A stretch of DNA of 14,215 nucleotides from Phycisphaerales bacterium. Its GTDB lineage: Bacteria; Planctomycetota; Phycisphaerae; Phycisphaerales; UBA1924. The DNA lies in contig DOJA01000225.1 in the NCBI GenBank assembly GCA_003511945.1, forward strand, positions 681-14,895, written 5' to 3'. Within the stretch, counting starts at the first letter, position 1. The number at the start of each line of letters is the position of its first letter. Under the pieces are notes generated by a model. It did not search any database, had not been told where the DNA came from, and saw nothing but the letters and a program-made list of their open reading frames with translations. Shown one piece after another: positions 8,501 through 14,177 of the stretch. The translations under genes and the position numbers were made by a program.

Positions 8501-9329
8501 CCGCGCCGGCGCCGAGCGCATCCGCGCTGATCTCGCCCGCGTTTGTGACCTGCGCCGCTCCGACGGTCACCGCCCCGCCCGGCGCGCGCACCGCGCCGGT
8601 GTTGCGCACCGCCAGCGAGGCCGCGTCGCCGGCGCCGAGAGAGACCAGCCCGCCCGGGGCGCTGATGGTCCCGCTGTTCTCAACCGTTCCGCCCTCGAGC
8701 CGGACCGCGATCGTCCCGCCCCGCTCGCGCACGAGCACATCCGAGCCGACCATCATCGATGCCAGCCCGTGCTCGGCGACGATGGTGCCCGCGTTCTCGA
8801 CCCGCGTGCCGACGAGGCGGACCGCTTCCGCCGTGATGAGCCCCTCGGCGACCACGGGGCCGGCGACATTGGTGAAGCGGTCGACCCCGTCGAGGAAGTC
8901 GCGGTCCGAGAGGGCCGCGCCCGCAGCGACCAGCCCGGCGGCGTTCACGATCGAGTTCGCCCCGAAGATCACCCCCGCCGGGTTGACGATGTACACCTGC
9001 CCGTTGGCCAGGAGCGCGCCGTCGATCTGGCTTGGACCCGGGCCGGTGACTCGGTTGAGCACCCGCGCCGTCGCGCCGGGCTGCACGAAGCGCACCGTCT
9101 CCCCCGACGCGATGTCGAACGACTCAAAGTTGATGATCGCTTTGTTCGACGCCTTGATCGTGGTGACCGCGCCGTCCCGGGCGATCTCGACCCGTCCCCG
9201 GGCCACCCGTTCGCCCCGTGGGGCCGCCAGCGCTGTCGAAGCGCTCGCGAGGGTGAGGGCCGTCCCGGCGGCGAGCGCGAGCGCCATGGTCCGGGTCGAT
9301 TCCCGCGCATCCGTGCGGGTTCCGTTCAT
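5505..9329 (-). CDS. TpsA-type secreted filamentous-haemagglutinin-like protein
   Basis: Large exoprotein of a two-partner secretion system, expected to be exported by Sec and then threaded through the adjacent TpsB pore to the cell surface. It has 1274 residues. A signal peptide covers about 1-35 (basic start, hydrophobic core from M15, ALA-A cleavage region). The TPS domain (about 37-200) contains NFESFDIASGETVRF (67-81) and NPAGVIFGAN (116-125). Then come beta-helix-like rungs with a V-x-N-x-G-x-[IV] motif (177, 216, 241, 261) and an FHA-typical segment with LLLDPFNIVI (367-376) and EATNDI (419-424). Two tandem modules begin QRYEGPVTL (755) and QAYNGPVTL (826). A proline-rich hinge (1053-1066) leads to a probably helical C-terminal region (about 1089-1270). 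No cysteine occurs in the whole protein. GGGAG (9339-9343) precedes the ATG by 9 nt. Tps identity is firm; the role (adhesin, matrix protein or other) is unknown. Confidence 0.9.
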   Translation of the reverse strand: MNGTRTDARESTRTMALALAAGTALTLASASTALAAPRGERVARGRVEIARDGAVTTIKASNKAIINFESFDIASGETVRFVQPGATARVLNRVTGPGPSQIDGALLANGQVYIVNPAGVIFGANSIVNAAGLVAAGAALSDRDFLDGVDRFTNVAGPVVAEGLITAEAVRLVGTRVENAGTIVAEHGLASMMVGSDVLVRERGGTIAVRLEGGTVENSGTISAPGGLVSLGAGDAASLAVRNTGAVRAPGGAVTVGAAQVTNAGEISADALGAGAGAVRVVSSQRTVLESGSRVSAAGGAGTGAGGEVLVHSIGGDTAMAPGAVVDVSGGALGGDGGFAEVSATGRLDVRGTLRGETAPGFTPATLLLDPFNIVIQTPGAQDAELGDGRVLADQGAPSDTWRVSPASIEGFSGDVRLEATNDIFVTESINKANGGLTLLAGRDIVFGDEFGGFVLDVQVSAHTLDFSARRDIVDRALLTTTLSATVGDLRLRAEAGAAAHGLLSVPSGRTVFITQADSLFVGAGPFGFVANPEQTNLSINVTQGFLILGGDFGGVSGNQAIQNIEATAQEFLEIQDDLAIGNSASFMSFGDVRVDGDVLAQGAVEFHGGLDGTGGVSFLTPGLEVQGLAIMVAAGNGAGGPTGATADAVTNAPFFNGPGGPGTAPAAFTLMQDGAITDAHLPSLAQFGGSVDGVSYLIQSSDGGVVLSPEKVADSALTISSMRGTTIDRALRARSLVVRGPLEIGADITTTSLQRYEGPVTLLSDVTLTGTEMAFLSTLDGPGGLRDVGATVFGGPVGAGVALRFLTLDGPAALTGGSVRTVGGQAYNGPVTLGAHSVLESIGDGVLAFNAALDGPFDLRLTTTEGGLIRFAAPVGGATALRSLFLSTGGADGVREVPSAATVVGVGDQSFRVLDFTMSQHEKLTVLGSLDLGASRSATLGDVVAAGDMLINAPSVTLLRRQPGTLDGPDGASFDDRGLDFVAGGSITFTGDVVLGGDAGAPAPTFGTGEDSITGIDRAEFEVSVSPAEDTALGSLVEGSRVFDQRTRADAQPPQPPMPPGPSDPGDTANDVAAASRPVSPEFADTVTPEAYAVNLLQRIALLGRGVTDAEAADAMIGRAIFNDLPGSPSVTDAALLTVATRLHRPAVEAAVARFDAVFGPEGEDRSPQVRALVERTAGRYLSLAEGGATSPQAFSEWLGSEAGEPGAGATLAGLTELLGRLRSIGLTNAEYRAARDRILGAVAPEGVSVEALAGLIEGAPLAREARAGASAG
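6142..6170 (+). other. Potential G-quadruplex motif
   Basis: The + strand carries G-runs of 3, 6, 5 and 5 at 6142-6144, 6147-6152, 6157-6161 and 6166-6170, with loops of 2, 4 and 4 nt (CC, CATC, CTGC). This fits the G3+N1-7 quadruplex rule with long runs. It lies on the template strand of tpsA, opposite the codons of the proline-rich hinge, so it may simply follow from proline codon choice. Confidence 0.5.
6639..7067 (-). repeat. Two tandem ~71-78-residue modules inside TpsA
   Basis: Protein-level repeat within TpsA. Copy 1 (residues about 755-825) and copy 2 (about 826-897) each carry Q-x-Y-x-G-P-V-T-L at the start, then an L-D-G-P element (780 and 854), then P-V-G-x-x-x-A-L-R-x-L (797 and 875). 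The first elements are 71 residues apart and the last 78, so the copies differ by small insertions. This resembles beta-strand repeat modules of large bacterial surface proteins. The boundaries are approximate. Confidence 0.6.
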
Positions 9330-9401
9330 GTCTTGGTTCTCCCGGGCGCGCCCCGCCGAGTGAGATCGCCGAGGGCGGCCCGCGTTCCGAGTGCGTACCG
9401 G

Positions 9402-9430
9402 ATTAGAGCCCGGACCGCGCCCGAAGCCAA
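9402..9430 (-). promoter_or_regulatory. Possible sigma70-like promoter for tpsA in the tpsB-tpsA gap
   Basis: On the minus strand TTGGCT (9430-9425) and TCTAAT (9407-9402) are separated by 17 nt. They match the -35 and -10 consensus at 4/6 and 5/6. The -35 begins 2 nt after the tpsB stop, and the tpsA start lies about 70 nt beyond the -10. It could give tpsA extra expression relative to tpsB. Prediction only. Confidence 0.35.
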
Positions 9431-9431
9431 G

Positions 9432-11369
9432 TCAGAAGACCAGCGTGAGCACGAAGTGGACTTCCTGATCCCCCGGGTCCACCAGGTCCTCCCCACCCGC
9501 TTCTTCCAGACCCTCCAGCGCAAACCCCCAGTCGACCCGGACATTCACCCGTCGCGTCAGCTGCAGTTCGGCCCCGAGGCCCACGCCAACGAGGGTCTGG
9601 TCGGTCTCGAAGTCCTGACGGTCCGAGTTCACGACGCGTCCGATATCCACGAAGGCCTTGAGGATCAGGTCCCAATCGGTCGGCCCGGAGCGGTACTGCG
9701 GCGCGAAACGGAAGGGCGAGCCGAAGAACTCCCCCGCCTGCGCCCGGGGCGGCAGCCCCCGCGCGATGTGGTAGCGGTACTCCGCCGTCGCCACGACCGA
9801 GGAGTCCCCCGCGACGATCGACTGCGGGTACCCGCGCACGCTGTACAGCCCGCCCACGACATCCTGCGCCGTCGGCGCCAGGCGGTAGTCGAACGCGTAC
9901 TGCCCGCGCACGCTCAGCGCCACCTCGTGCGCCAGCTGCGTGGGCTCGAAGCGGTCCTCGCGGAGCAGCGGCTCAACGAAGAACGAGTACGAAGCGTCCC
10001 CTTTCAGCACCACCCACGAATCGTCGGCGTCGAAGCGTCCCAGCGCATCGATCTCGTCGGGGTCGGTCCCCGCCAGCGACGACGCGTTGCCCTCCACGCC
10101 CGCCTGCACGAACAGCAGGTCCGTCTCCCGCGAGCGCGTGAACCGGAGCGAGGCGCCGGGGATGAGGAACCCCTCGTCGCCGCTGAGGCCGGCCGCCTCG
10201 TTGTCGGTCGAGACGCGCTCGTAGCGCATGCCCGCGATGAGGTCCACGAAGAAGTCGCGGTCCTGGTGGAGGTTCCAGATCAGTTCCCCCCCCGCGGTCC
10301 AGCCGTCGCCGTCGAAGTCCGCGTCGGGCAGACCGACATCCGACGCGGTGTAGGCGTACCATGAGCCGTAGACGCGCCAGCGCGTCCGCCCCGTGTCGCC
10401 CACGGGCGCTTCGTACGAGCCCACCACCGCGTGGACATCGTCGAAGTTCCCGGTCAGGTAGTCGATGCTGAAGATGTCGTCGTTGTTCGTGAGCTGGTTG
10501 TGCACGAACCCGAAGCGCTCGCGCCAATCGTCGGTCGCCTCGGTGCCCGTGTTCGACACCTGCCCGTACAGCAGCCACGGGCGGTTCTCCGTGACGAGGT
10601 AGTCCAGCGACACCGCGCCCGCCTCAGCGCCCGTGGGAGCGACCGCCACATCCACCCGGCGCCCGGGGTGGCGGTTGAGCCAGAACACGAAGTCGTCAAT
10701 GAGGTCCCGGCGCACGAGACTCGGCGCGCCCGCCCGCGTCCCCTCCGGCTGCACGGGCGACCGCTCGCGCACACGATTGTGAACGGGCGCGTTCACGACC
10801 TGGTCCTCCGGGAGGCGCTCCCCCAGCCCGATCGTGCGCACATCCGCGACCACCCCGACCGTCACGCGCAGCGTGAGGTGAGTCTGCCCCGCGGGGCGCT
10901 TGTCGGCGATCACGCCGTTCTCGACCGCGATCTCCGCGGGGTCCGGCTCCACATACACCCCGATCAGCCCCAGCGCTTGCAATCGCTGCACCACCGCGGG
11001 GGCGATCAGCGGCAGCGCCGAGTCGTGGAACGCCCGGATCGGTTGGGCGGGCAGGTCCGCCAGACGCAGCGCGACCGAGGGAACTCCCTCACGGAGTCCG
11101 ACGAAGCCGGTGCCCGTCAATCCGAGTTGCACCGTCGACTCGAGCAGACTCTCGACCGTCGGCGCGCCCTCCGCCCGCCGGGTGTAGACGAACCGAATCT
11201 CGCTCACCGCGCGGGCGGGGCCGTCCGCGTCGATCGCGCGGGGCGTCGGCTGCTCGACCGATGGCTGGGCGAACGCGCCCGCGCCGCAGACGACCCCCGA
11301 CGCCGCCGACGCCGCCACGCACACGCCGATCTGCAGTCGTCTTCGCGCGCGCAAAGTTCGACTCCCCAT
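9432..11369 (-). CDS. TpsB outer-membrane transporter (FhaC/ShlB family, Omp85 superfamily)
   Basis: Outer-membrane beta-barrel with periplasmic POTRA domains that recognises the TPS domain of the neighbouring TpsA and secretes it. From the chosen ATG the protein has 645 residues, slightly longer than typical TpsB (about 550-600). The signal peptide is MGSRTLRARRRLQ, then a hydrophobic core and an AFA-Q cleavage site. Numbering below uses the longer GTG form (subtract 20). POTRA-like regions lie about 75-280. The barrel follows, with VRGY (531-534), the Omp85 loop-6 motif, and FVDIG (593-597), the F-x-D-x-G motif whose aspartate pairs with the VRGY arginine in FhaC. The chain ends HFVLTLVF with a terminal Phe, a proper barrel signal. 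An in-frame GTG at 11429 with a strong GGAGG would add 20 residues. I prefer the ATG because it gives a compact signal peptide and lies just downstream of a good promoter. tpsB precedes tpsA by 102 bp, the usual TPS operon order. Confidence 0.92.
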   Translation of the reverse strand: MGSRTLRARRRLQIGVCVAASAASGVVCGAGAFAQPSVEQPTPRAIDADGPARAVSEIRFVYTRRAEGAPTVESLLESTVQLGLTGTGFVGLREGVPSVALRLADLPAQPIRAFHDSALPLIAPAVVQRLQALGLIGVYVEPDPAEIAVENGVIADKRPAGQTHLTLRVTVGVVADVRTIGLGERLPEDQVVNAPVHNRVRERSPVQPEGTRAGAPSLVRRDLIDDFVFWLNRHPGRRVDVAVAPTGAEAGAVSLDYLVTENRPWLLYGQVSNTGTEATDDWRERFGFVHNQLTNNDDIFSIDYLTGNFDDVHAVVGSYEAPVGDTGRTRWRVYGSWYAYTASDVGLPDADFDGDGWTAGGELIWNLHQDRDFFVDLIAGMRYERVSTDNEAAGLSGDEGFLIPGASLRFTRSRETDLLFVQAGVEGNASSLAGTDPDEIDALGRFDADDSWVVLKGDASYSFFVEPLLREDRFEPTQLAHEVALSVRGQYAFDYRLAPTAQDVVGGLYSVRGYPQSIVAGDSSVVATAEYRYHIARGLPPRAQAGEFFGSPFRFAPQYRSGPTDWDLILKAFVDIGRVVNSDRQDFETDQTLVGVGLGAELQLTRRVNVRVDWGFALEGLEEAGGEDLVDPGDQEVHFVLTLVF

Positions 11370-11394
11370 GCCCGCCGCCACGAGCGGCCACTGC

Positions 11395-11423
11395 ACTATC
11401 GGAACTTCACGACCCGCTGACAA
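11395..11423 (-). promoter_or_regulatory. Sigma70-like promoter for tpsB-tpsA
   Basis: On the minus strand TTGTCA (11423-11418; 5/6 match to TTGACA) and GATAGT (11400-11395; 4/6 match to TATAAT) are separated by exactly 17 nt. Transcription would start near 11388, leaving a leader of about 18 nt before the ATG at 11369. If it is used, the GTG at 11429 would not be on the transcript. Confidence 0.5.
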
Positions 11424-11436
11424 ACCCACCGGTTAT

Positions 11437-11441
11437 CCTCC
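11437..11441 (-). promoter_or_regulatory. Shine-Dalgarno GGAGG before the alternative GTG start of tpsB
   Basis: GGAGG on the minus strand ends 7 nt before an in-frame GTG (11429-11427). The spacing is ideal, and this is the best ribosome-binding match in the window. It argues for a 20-residue longer TpsB, against the signal-peptide and promoter evidence for the ATG at 11369. The choice decides whether TpsB has a normal or an extended signal peptide. Confidence 0.45.
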
Positions 11442-11549
11442 GCCCCCTCAACCGGGTGGGTCCGGAAGCGTCCACGGACCGGTTCAGTCGGCCCCGCAAG
11501 TGGCCGATTCCCTCGGACGCGGGGCCAACCGCCCGCGCTGGAGCCCCCC

Positions 11550-11822
11550 ATGGCCCGGAAACATCCCCCCGCTCGCTGGACGATCGCCCTCCTGGCGGGC
11601 GCGTGCGCCGGGTGCTCCTCGGCCCCCCACCCCGAGCCGGAGTCGGTCATCACCGTCCTGGAACCCTTGGCTCCGCTCGGCCCCGTGCTGACGCTCGGCG
11701 CCGGCGACGCGCTGGGCCGGTCCGTCTTTGTGCAGGATGTCATCCTCGCCGCCCTCGCCCGCGCGGCGGAGCCGGTGATCGTCGACGCCCCCGTCGAGCT
11801 CGAGGACGACCAGGCCCGCTGA
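11550..11822 (+). CDS. Small predicted lipoprotein, function unknown
   Basis: A 90-residue protein with a basic start (MARKHPPARW), a hydrophobic segment (11-18) and the run GACAGCSSA. This suggests lipoprotein processing at C22 (CAGC followed by SS) or less likely at C19. The -3 residue before C22 is Cys rather than the usual Leu, so the lipobox is imperfect. The mature part is short: a proline/valine-rich stretch, a possible amphipathic helix VQDVILAALARAAEP (61-75), and an acidic tail (VELEDDQ). No family is recognised. GGAG (11540-11543) precedes the ATG by 6 nt. It is divergent from tpsB, sharing a control region of about 180 bp, and lies 156 bp before the PEP-CTERM gene. A role with the TPS pair or the PEP-CTERM protein is possible but rests only on position. 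It could also be a chance ORF, but signal, lipobox and SD together make a gene likely. Confidence 0.7.
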   Translation: MARKHPPARWTIALLAGACAGCSSAPHPEPESVITVLEPLAPLGPVLTLGAGDALGRSVFVQDVILAALARAAEPVIVDAPVELEDDQAR

Positions 11823-11894
11823 CCCTCTCCGGCCCTTCTTATCGCCCCCGCCCGCGCGCCCGGCGCCCGGCACGATCGCTCGGACCGATTCTCG

Positions 11895-11922
11895 TTGACC
11901 GCTCTCTGACCCGGAGTACAGT
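11895..11922 (+). promoter_or_regulatory. Sigma70-like promoter of the PEP-CTERM gene
   Basis: TTGACC (11895-11900; 5/6) and TACAGT (11917-11922; 4/6) are separated by 16 nt. Transcription would begin near 11929, giving a leader of about 50 nt. The -10 is bracketed by the short dyad CCGGA (11911-11915) and TCCGG (11923-11927), a possible operator. Confidence 0.5.
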
Positions 11923-11978
11923 TCCGGTAGCCGCCCGGCGCCACGCACAGGGCTCCCGCGGCTGACGGAGTCAGAGAG
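11902..11978. repeat. 9-bp perfect inverted repeat spanning promoter and start region
   Basis: CTCTCTGAC (11902-11910) and GTCAGAGAG (11970-11978) are exact reverse complements with 59 nt between them. The left arm lies in the promoter spacer. The right arm starts at the last base of the GGAG Shine-Dalgarno (11967-11970) and ends directly against the ATG at 11979. On a transcript entering from upstream the arms could pair and cover the ribosome-binding site; on a transcript from the local promoter the left arm is absent. Confidence 0.5.
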
Positions 11979-12680
11979 ATGACCACGAACGGATTCAACC
12001 CGCGCGCCGGGCTTGCGCTGCTGTTGGGCGTCGGGCTCGCCTCGGCCCCTGCCGGCGCCGGCATGCTCGGCACCGGCCCGATCACCGACCGCGCCCACTT
12101 CGACTCCATCGCCCACACGCTCATCGACTTCGAGACCCGCGGCAACGCCACCCCGATCAACCTCATCGACGGGCAGACCATGGCCCTGCCCGTGAACGAG
12201 TACGCCGCCCAGGGCGTCACCATCAGCGCCGGGGTCAACTGGGTCAACGACGGCACGCCCGCCTTCAACGCGGCCCAGAACCTCGCGGGCATGGGGCTGA
12301 TCTCGATCCCGTCCACATCGACCAACACCTTCACGATCTTCTTCACGGGCGAGGTGCGCTCCGTCGCCGTCTGGGTCGCCAACAACTTCATGGTCGATCC
12401 CGCCGGCCCGACGCTCACCTTCCGCGACGCGGCGAACAACATCCTCCGCACCGAGTCGTTCGGCAACCAGACGGGCGGATCGCCCTTCGTCGACGCCCGC
12501 GTCAGCGTGGCCGACTACGGCTACGCCGGCGCGTTCTCGCAGACGCCCATCGCCTCCCTCACCATCACCAAGGCGACCGCGATCGTCGACAACCTCATCT
12601 TCAGCAGCGCCGTCCCCGCGCCCGGAGCGCTCCCCATCCTCCTGAGCGCGGCTCTGTTCAGCGCCCGCCGCCGCCGCTGA
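11979..12680 (+). CDS. Secreted PEP-CTERM-type sorting-signal protein, function unknown
   Basis: A 233-residue exported protein. It has an N-terminal signal peptide (about 1-27, cleavage near AGA-G) and a C-terminal tripartite signal: VPAPGALP (212-219), a short hydrophobic stretch (about 219-228) and RRRR (230-233). This is a planctomycete-style variant of PEP-CTERM, recognised by an exosortase and removed or used for anchoring at the envelope. The body (about 40-210) looks like a beta-sandwich: IDFETRG (49-55), then YAAQGVTISAG (75-85), FTGEVRSVAVWV (122-133) and LTFRDAANNILRTESFG (146-162), a pattern common in secreted exosortase substrates. No catalytic motif and no cysteine is visible. 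The start is well supported: GGAG at 11967-11970, 8 nt before the ATG, and a promoter-like sequence upstream. The exosortase is not in this window. A surface or matrix role is inferred; the ligand is unknown. Confidence 0.85.
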   Translation: MTTNGFNPRAGLALLLGVGLASAPAGAGMLGTGPITDRAHFDSIAHTLIDFETRGNATPINLIDGQTMALPVNEYAAQGVTISAGVNWVNDGTPAFNAAQNLAGMGLISIPSTSTNTFTIFFTGEVRSVAVWVANNFMVDPAGPTLTFRDAANNILRTESFGNQTGGSPFVDARVSVADYGYAGAFSQTPIASLTITKATAIVDNLIFSSAVPAPGALPILLSAALFSARRRR

Positions 12681-12703
12681 TCGCAAACACTCCCCTGTCT
12701 CAA

Positions 12704-12773
12704 TTTCCGCTTCTCGCTTCCCACTTCCCGCTCTCCGCTTTCCACTTTCCACTTTCCACTTTCCACTTTCCCT
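12704..12773. repeat. Tandem heptamer array, 10 x 7 bp
   Basis: Seventy bases divide exactly into ten 7-bp units of consensus T-Y-Y-Y-C-R-C. Units 6-9 (12739-12766) are identical TTTCCAC; the five before are variants (TTTCCGC, TTCTCGC, TTCCCAC, TTCCCGC, TCTCCGC) and the last is TTTCCCT. The + strand is strongly pyrimidine-rich with about one purine per unit. The array fills most of the 105-bp gap between the PEP-CTERM stop and the nuclease start, ending 12 nt before the ATG. It recalls heptanucleotide tandem repeats of other bacteria. Confidence 0.9.
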
Positions 12774-12785
12774 ATCCTCCCCCCC

Positions 12786-14177
12786 ATGCGACTGTCCTTC
12801 TACGGGGCCGCGGGGGAAGTGACCGGCTCCTGCACGCTCCTGGAGACCGACCGAGCGCGGGTGCTGATCGACTTCGGCCTGCACCAGGGCGGCCCGAAGT
12901 CCGAGGCCCGCAACCGGCGCTTCCCGCCCATCCATCCCGAGCGCCTCGACGCGGTCGTGCTCTCGCACGCCCACCTCGACCACTCGGGGCGTCTGCCCCT
13001 GCTCGAGCAGCACGGATACCGGGGCCGGGTCCACGCGACGCCCGCAACGATCGACCTGTGCGCCATCCTGCTCGAGGACGCCGCCCAGATCCAGGAGTCC
13101 GAGGCCGAGCGGCTCTCCCGCAAGCGCTCCCGGCTCGGGCGCCACGGCGCGGCGCCCCTCTACGCCACCGCCGACGCCCGCCTGGCGCTGCGCCGCTTCG
13201 CCCCGCTCCCGTACGAGCGTGAGCAGGAGATCGCGCCGGGCGTCACCGTTCGTTTCGTCGACGCGGGCCACATCCTCGGCTCCGCCAGCGTGCTCGTCAC
13301 GGCCCGCGACGGGACGGGCGACAAGACCATCGCCTTCTCAGCCGACATCGGGGTCAGGGGCACGCCGCTTCTCCGCGACCCCGTGCGGTTCGATCGTGCC
13401 GACGCGCTGGTTCTCGAATCAACCTACGGCGACCGCGACCACCGCCCCCTCGACGCAACCCTCGACGAGTTCGTCTCGATCATCACCAGCGCCCGCGCCC
13501 AGGGGGGCAAGATCCTCATCCCCGCCTTCGCCGTCGGACGGACGCAGACGCTCATCTACCACCTCGGCGAGCTCAAGCGTCGCGGGCGTCTGGACGGGAC
13601 CATCGTCTACATCGACAGCCCGATGGCGGTCGAGACGACCGAGCTCTACCGGCGCCACCGCGCCCTGTTCGACGAGGGCGCGTGGGCCATCATCGATTCG
13701 GGAGAATCGCCACTGAGGTTCCCCGGGCTCCGCTTCGTGCGCACCAGCGAGGAGTCGATGGCGATCAACCGGATGGACGGCGGGGTGATCGTCGTCTCCG
13801 CCGCCGGGATGATGACCGGCGGGCGGATCCTCCACCACCTCAAGCACTCGCTCTGGAAGCCCACGACGCACCTCGTGATCGTGGGGTATCAGGCCGAGGG
13901 CACGCTGGGGAGGCGGATCGTCGACGGCGCCCGGTTCGTCACCGTCATGGGCGAGCCCGTCCGCGTGGGCGCCGCGGTCCACACGCTCGGCGGCTTCTCC
14001 GCGCACGCCGACCAGCGCGGCCTGCTGGACTGGGCCGCCCCGCTGGCGCGCTGCAGCCCTCGCGTCTTCCTCAATCACGGCGAGGACCGCCAGCGCGCCG
14101 CGCTCGCGCAGCAACTGAGGTCCGAACTGGGTCTGAAAGCCGAACTGCCCTCATTCGCGCAGGTCGTGGACCTGTAG
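12786..14177 (+). CDS. MBL-fold beta-CASP RNA-processing nuclease (COG1236-like)
   Basis: Zinc-dependent RNA endo/exonuclease of the CPSF-73/YSH1-like bacterial group, acting on cytoplasmic RNA. The 463-residue length fits the family. The metallo-beta-lactamase motifs are HAHLDH (61-66; H61, H63, D65, H66), GHILGSAS (161-168; H162) and SADIG (185-189; D187). The beta-CASP motifs are ESTYG (211-215; motif A, E211), PAFAVGRTQT (246-255), GGRILHHLK (345-353; motif B His) and GFSAHAD (403-409; motif C, H407), followed by NHGE (430-433). All metal ligands are present, so it should be active. The start is fixed by the conserved opening MRLSFYGAAGEVTGSC at the very first codon. The leader is pyrimidine-rich with CCCCCC right before the ATG, so there is no Shine-Dalgarno; initiation must be SD-independent or leaderless. 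No -35/-10 pair is apparent upstream. RNase J is less likely because the protein is shorter and has the GGRILHH form of motif B. Confidence 0.95.
   Translation: MRLSFYGAAGEVTGSCTLLETDRARVLIDFGLHQGGPKSEARNRRFPPIHPERLDAVVLSHAHLDHSGRLPLLEQHGYRGRVHATPATIDLCAILLEDAAQIQESEAERLSRKRSRLGRHGAAPLYATADARLALRRFAPLPYEREQEIAPGVTVRFVDAGHILGSASVLVTARDGTGDKTIAFSADIGVRGTPLLRDPVRFDRADALVLESTYGDRDHRPLDATLDEFVSIITSARAQGGKILIPAFAVGRTQTLIYHLGELKRRGRLDGTIVYIDSPMAVETTELYRRHRALFDEGAWAIIDSGESPLRFPGLRFVRTSEESMAINRMDGGVIVVSAAGMMTGGRILHHLKHSLWKPTTHLVIVGYQAEGTLGRRIVDGARFVTVMGEPVRVGAAVHTLGGFSAHADQRGLLDWAAPLARCSPRVFLNHGEDRQRAALAQQLRSELGLKAELPSFAQVVDL

Noticed and set aside
5505..9329. Classical (type Va) autotransporter
   Set aside because: There is no C-terminal beta-barrel; the N-terminal TPS domain and adjacent TpsB indicate two-partner secretion.
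5895..10364. 4.5-kb open frame on the + strand opposite tpsA and tpsB
   Set aside because: Its product is Arg/Gly/Ala/His-rich without domains. It lies antisense to two well-supported genes and is explained by high GC suppressing stop codons.
11858..11942. Direct repeat GCCCGGCGCC at 11858-11867 and 11933-11942
   Set aside because: A GC-only decamer is expected often at this base composition, and no further similarity surrounds it.
12521..12787. Minus-strand ORF encoding a KVESGKWKVES-like repeat peptide
   Set aside because: The peptide is only the translation of the heptamer array read in one frame, and the rest is antisense to the PEP-CTERM gene.
11484..13271. 595-codon open frame on the - strand across the lipoprotein, PEP-CTERM and nuclease genes
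   Set aside because: Runs antisense through three supported genes and the heptamer array; low-complexity composition.
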